DNA from: Myxococcota bacterium
GTDB taxonomy: Bacteria; Myxococcota_C; UBA6777
Direction of reading: 5' to 3'
Assembly (NCBI GenBank): GCA_963169055.1
Contig: CAUJFU010000369.1
Span: 1-8,640 of the forward strand
Length of the DNA stretch: 8,640 bases
The position numbers and the translations under genes were made by a program. The notes under the pieces are model-generated. The model was not told where the DNA came from and did no database searches. It worked only from the letters and a program-made list of their open reading frames with translations. Below, piece by piece: positions 6,651 to 8,640 of the stretch; position 1 is the stretch's first letter; every line of letters begins with the position of its first letter.

Positions 6651-7865
6651 ATGAGTTCGATGCTTCTGTTTTATTTGCTTTCCTTCCTCACCCCACTCAA
6701 GCCCGGTTCCCCCGCACCACCCGCCCAAGTCGTTTACAAGCATACCCTCGCAGAGTCCAACTTGATCCTTTCTACGCATCTTCGGCCTTTTGCAGACGGC
6801 TTCTTTGATCGTCTCGAAGCCTTCGGCCAAGAAGAATTCATCAAAAGCAACCCCGGCTTTTCACGCGCTTATGCCGCTTCCCTCGAACAGATCAAAAAAG
6901 CCTTCGATGAATTCTCTCAAAACAGCGGGATCGATCCTCTCAAGGATATCCACTTTATGACGCTTTCGATGTACGCCACCGAACGCAAACCTCACATCCT
7001 GATCGCCTTAGGCGGCAAATTCAACGAAAAGCAATGCGCCATGCTCGCCAAGTGGATGAACCTCCAAGGCCCCACCACCCAACAAAACGGATACACCATC
7101 CACCAAAGCACCAGCCCATGGCGGCGTCAGGTCTTGGCTCTTTCTCCTGACGGACAGCTTCTTTTTTCTGAACGAGACACCCTACAAAAATACCTAATCC
7201 GCGCCAACGATGGCCTCGGCCTTGTCGCACGCATGGCTCAACAACAACGCCCGGGCGACCTCTTTTCTTTTGGATTTGACCCACACAGCGGCGAGATGCC
7301 CAAGATCTTGCCCAAACTACCCGGGACGATCCGCGATCTGCTCGCGGGATGGAAGACCATCCACCTCAGCACACAGATCCAACAAGCCGACCTCAAAGTC
7401 TGGACCACTGGCGGCCAAGCCCTCCGCCGCACCGCCTCGCTGATGCGCGGCATCGAAGCCTTCGCCAAAGCAGGCGATCTCAGCGTGCGCGGGATGCTCA
7501 ATCTCCTCGACGGACTCCTCGAAGACGATTCCTCCAAACTACCGCCATCCCCCTTCGGTGCAATCTTCCAGCACAAAAAAGCACTTCTTCGCATCCTGCG
7601 CGAGCAATTCGGAACCTCCCCCCTCGCCTCTAACCTCCGCAACGGCAGCAAAGAAAGCGTCCACCTCACCCTCCAAGGCCGCCTCAGTAGCAACATCGCG
7701 ATCCTCGTCAGCTTTGGCGGGTTCCCCGCCTATTTCATCTTCAGCCAATCCTCACGCAGAGCCATGCGCCCATCCCGCCGATACCCTCGGGCTTATCCCG
7801 CTAAGCCGCCCTCCGTTCCTCCGCCGCACTATTCCCCCCACCAACCCCCTCCACCCATCCGATAA
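6651..7865 (+). CDS. Exported protein of unknown function, first of a tandem paralogous pair
   Basis: I do not recognise a named family. The ATG at 6651 follows AAGGAG with a nine-base spacer and gives 404 residues. Residues 1-25 (MSSMLLFYLLSFLTP, then a Pro/Ala stretch) look like a signal peptide or membrane anchor. The body (about 28-340) alternates helical and strand-like blocks: an FFDRLEAF helix (51-58), DPLKDIHFMTLSMY (95-108), PHILIALGGKFNE (114-126), NGYTIHQ (146-152) and LALSPDGQLLFSE (162-174). A second similar half seems to begin near 205. A hydrophobic stretch at 345-366 could be a second membrane segment, and the last 38 residues are basic and proline-rich. The same sequence of blocks occurs in the next gene, 26 bases downstream, which points to duplication and co-transcription. 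No catalytic motif was found, so a structural, sensory or envelope role is only a guess. Confidence 0.82.
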   Translation: MSSMLLFYLLSFLTPLKPGSPAPPAQVVYKHTLAESNLILSTHLRPFADGFFDRLEAFGQEEFIKSNPGFSRAYAASLEQIKKAFDEFSQNSGIDPLKDIHFMTLSMYATERKPHILIALGGKFNEKQCAMLAKWMNLQGPTTQQNGYTIHQSTSPWRRQVLALSPDGQLLFSERDTLQKYLIRANDGLGLVARMAQQQRPGDLFSFGFDPHSGEMPKILPKLPGTIRDLLAGWKTIHLSTQIQQADLKVWTTGGQALRRTASLMRGIEAFAKAGDLSVRGMLNLLDGLLEDDSSKLPPSPFGAIFQHKKALLRILREQFGTSPLASNLRNGSKESVHLTLQGRLSSNIAILVSFGGFPAYFIFSQSSRRAMRPSRRYPRAYPAKPPSVPPPHYSPHQPPPPIR

Positions 7866-7891
7866 CCGCACACCCACAAGGAGAATCCGTC

Positions 7892-8640
7892 ATGTCCATG
7901 ATATCGCCCTTTTCGCCCATCGTCTTGATGATGCTATTTTCTCTTTTGGTTCCTGAGCAAGTCCACCAACCCGCTCCCCCACCCGCCGAGATGTACCGCT
8001 ACATCCCACAGGGCAACCAGTTTTGCATCAGCTTCCACACCGCCCCACTCGCCAAAGACTTTTTCCAGCGGCTCCAAGACCTCGAAAAAAATCCGCTCTT
8101 TGCGCTGCTTCCTCGTAAAGAATATATGCTCCAAAATTTTACAAACAAACTTGCACGAGCCCGCCAACAAATCCGACGAGAAACAGGCAAAGACTTTTTC
8201 TCCGAGCTTCGCTTTGCCACGCTCTGTCTCCGCTTCCATGGGGGAAGAACGGATCTCGGCGCGCTTCACATCGGGATCCCCTACTCGCTCCAAGAATACA
8301 CGCGATTCGCCCAAAAAAACGCCAACACCGAGATCGCCACCGCACACGGTTTCCACATCGCCGTTCGGCCCCATTCCCGCGAATCCTTGGTACTCACCCC
8401 TGAAAACGAACTCTTGCTTCTCCACAAAGACCACGCACAGGCCCTGATCAAGCAAGGCCCTTCTGCACTCCAAAACCAAGCCATGCAGCGCCTGCTCACA
8501 CGCCACCACCGCAACGAACAACTCGCTGCCTTCGGCCTGATCATGGACAACAACCTCCAACAGCTCCTCCAACAAAGCGCGGGCATGGTCACCAACCTGT
8601 TCCAAGGCTGGCGCTCGTTTCATGCCAGTACCAGCCTCAC
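7892..8640 (+). CDS. Exported protein of unknown function, second paralogue, truncated by window end
   Basis: The ATG at 7892 follows AAGGAG with an eight-base spacer. The frame stays open for 249 codons to the window edge, so the C-terminus is missing. The N-terminus (MSMISPFSPIVLMMLFSLLV, then a Pro/Ala linker to about 32) looks like a signal peptide. The body repeats the order of elements in the preceding gene: PLAKDFFQRLQDLE (52-65) against PFADGFFDRLEAF, FSELRFATLCLRF (103-115) against LKDIHFMTLSMY, LHIGIPYSLQE (125-135) against ILIALGGKFNE, HGFHIAV (152-158) against NGYTIHQ, and LVLTPENELLLLHKD (166-180) against LALSPDGQLLFSERD. The shared block order, close spacing and similar starts indicate diverged tandem paralogues. 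Function is unknown. The Gln/His/Asn-rich stretch after 190 is a local peculiarity. Confidence 0.8.
   Translation, partial: MSMISPFSPIVLMMLFSLLVPEQVHQPAPPPAEMYRYIPQGNQFCISFHTAPLAKDFFQRLQDLEKNPLFALLPRKEYMLQNFTNKLARARQQIRRETGKDFFSELRFATLCLRFHGGRTDLGALHIGIPYSLQEYTRFAQKNANTEIATAHGFHIAVRPHSRESLVLTPENELLLLHKDHAQALIKQGPSALQNQAMQRLLTRHHRNEQLAAFGLIMDNNLQQLLQQSAGMVTNLFQGWRSFHASTSL

Noticed and set aside
7934-8623. 229-codon minus-strand open frame opposite the second exported protein
   Set aside because: The plus-strand frame has the signal peptide, the AAGGAG site and block similarity to its neighbour; the minus frame mirrors its C-rich codons.

Overview
The window looks like chromosomal DNA from a Gram-negative bacterium. 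Two or three products carry Sec-type signal peptides, and one is a very large MscS-type channel with a long extracytoplasmic coiled-coil domain. Most start codons are preceded by clear Shine-Dalgarno motifs (AGGAGG, AAGGAG, GGAGG). The exported proteins with proline-rich ends and no recognised family would fit Myxococcota or related delta-proteobacteria-like lineages. That placement is inference only; no RNA gene or other taxonomic marker is present. I see no mobile element, CRISPR array, rRNA or tRNA.

Layout. Positions 1-3057 are a minus-strand pair: an ATP-grasp-like ligase (3057-1558), then an M20 metallopeptidase/dipeptidase (1357 to beyond position 1) whose last few residues fall outside the window. 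The 200-base gap between them holds degenerate 59-bp tandem copies of the peptidase's own translation-start region. Two tiny reading frames there overlap each other and the peptidase start. A 353-base gap (3058-3410) separates this pair from a divergent plus-strand gene, a 991-residue MscS/MscK-like channel (GTG start at 3411, stop at 6386). A 264-base spacer with inverted repeats and a probable dispersed palindromic element follows. Last come two adjacent plus-strand genes for exported proteins of unknown function (6651-7865, and 7892 to beyond the window end), which look like diverged tandem paralogues.

How the genes may work together. The ATP-grasp protein (amide/peptide-bond forming in most of its superfamily) and the M20 peptidase (amide/peptide-bond cleaving) are co-directional and probably co-transcribed, so they may act on the same small peptide or modified amino acid. 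The channel would act as an osmotic safety valve in the inner membrane. The two exported paralogues probably form one transcription unit and act outside the cytoplasm. Nothing links these three groups functionally beyond proximity.

The most unusual items are the duplicated translation-initiation region upstream of the peptidase, the ATP-grasp/peptidase pair with an unassigned substrate, and the tandem exported paralogues. No obviously new multi-gene defence or biosynthetic system is visible.
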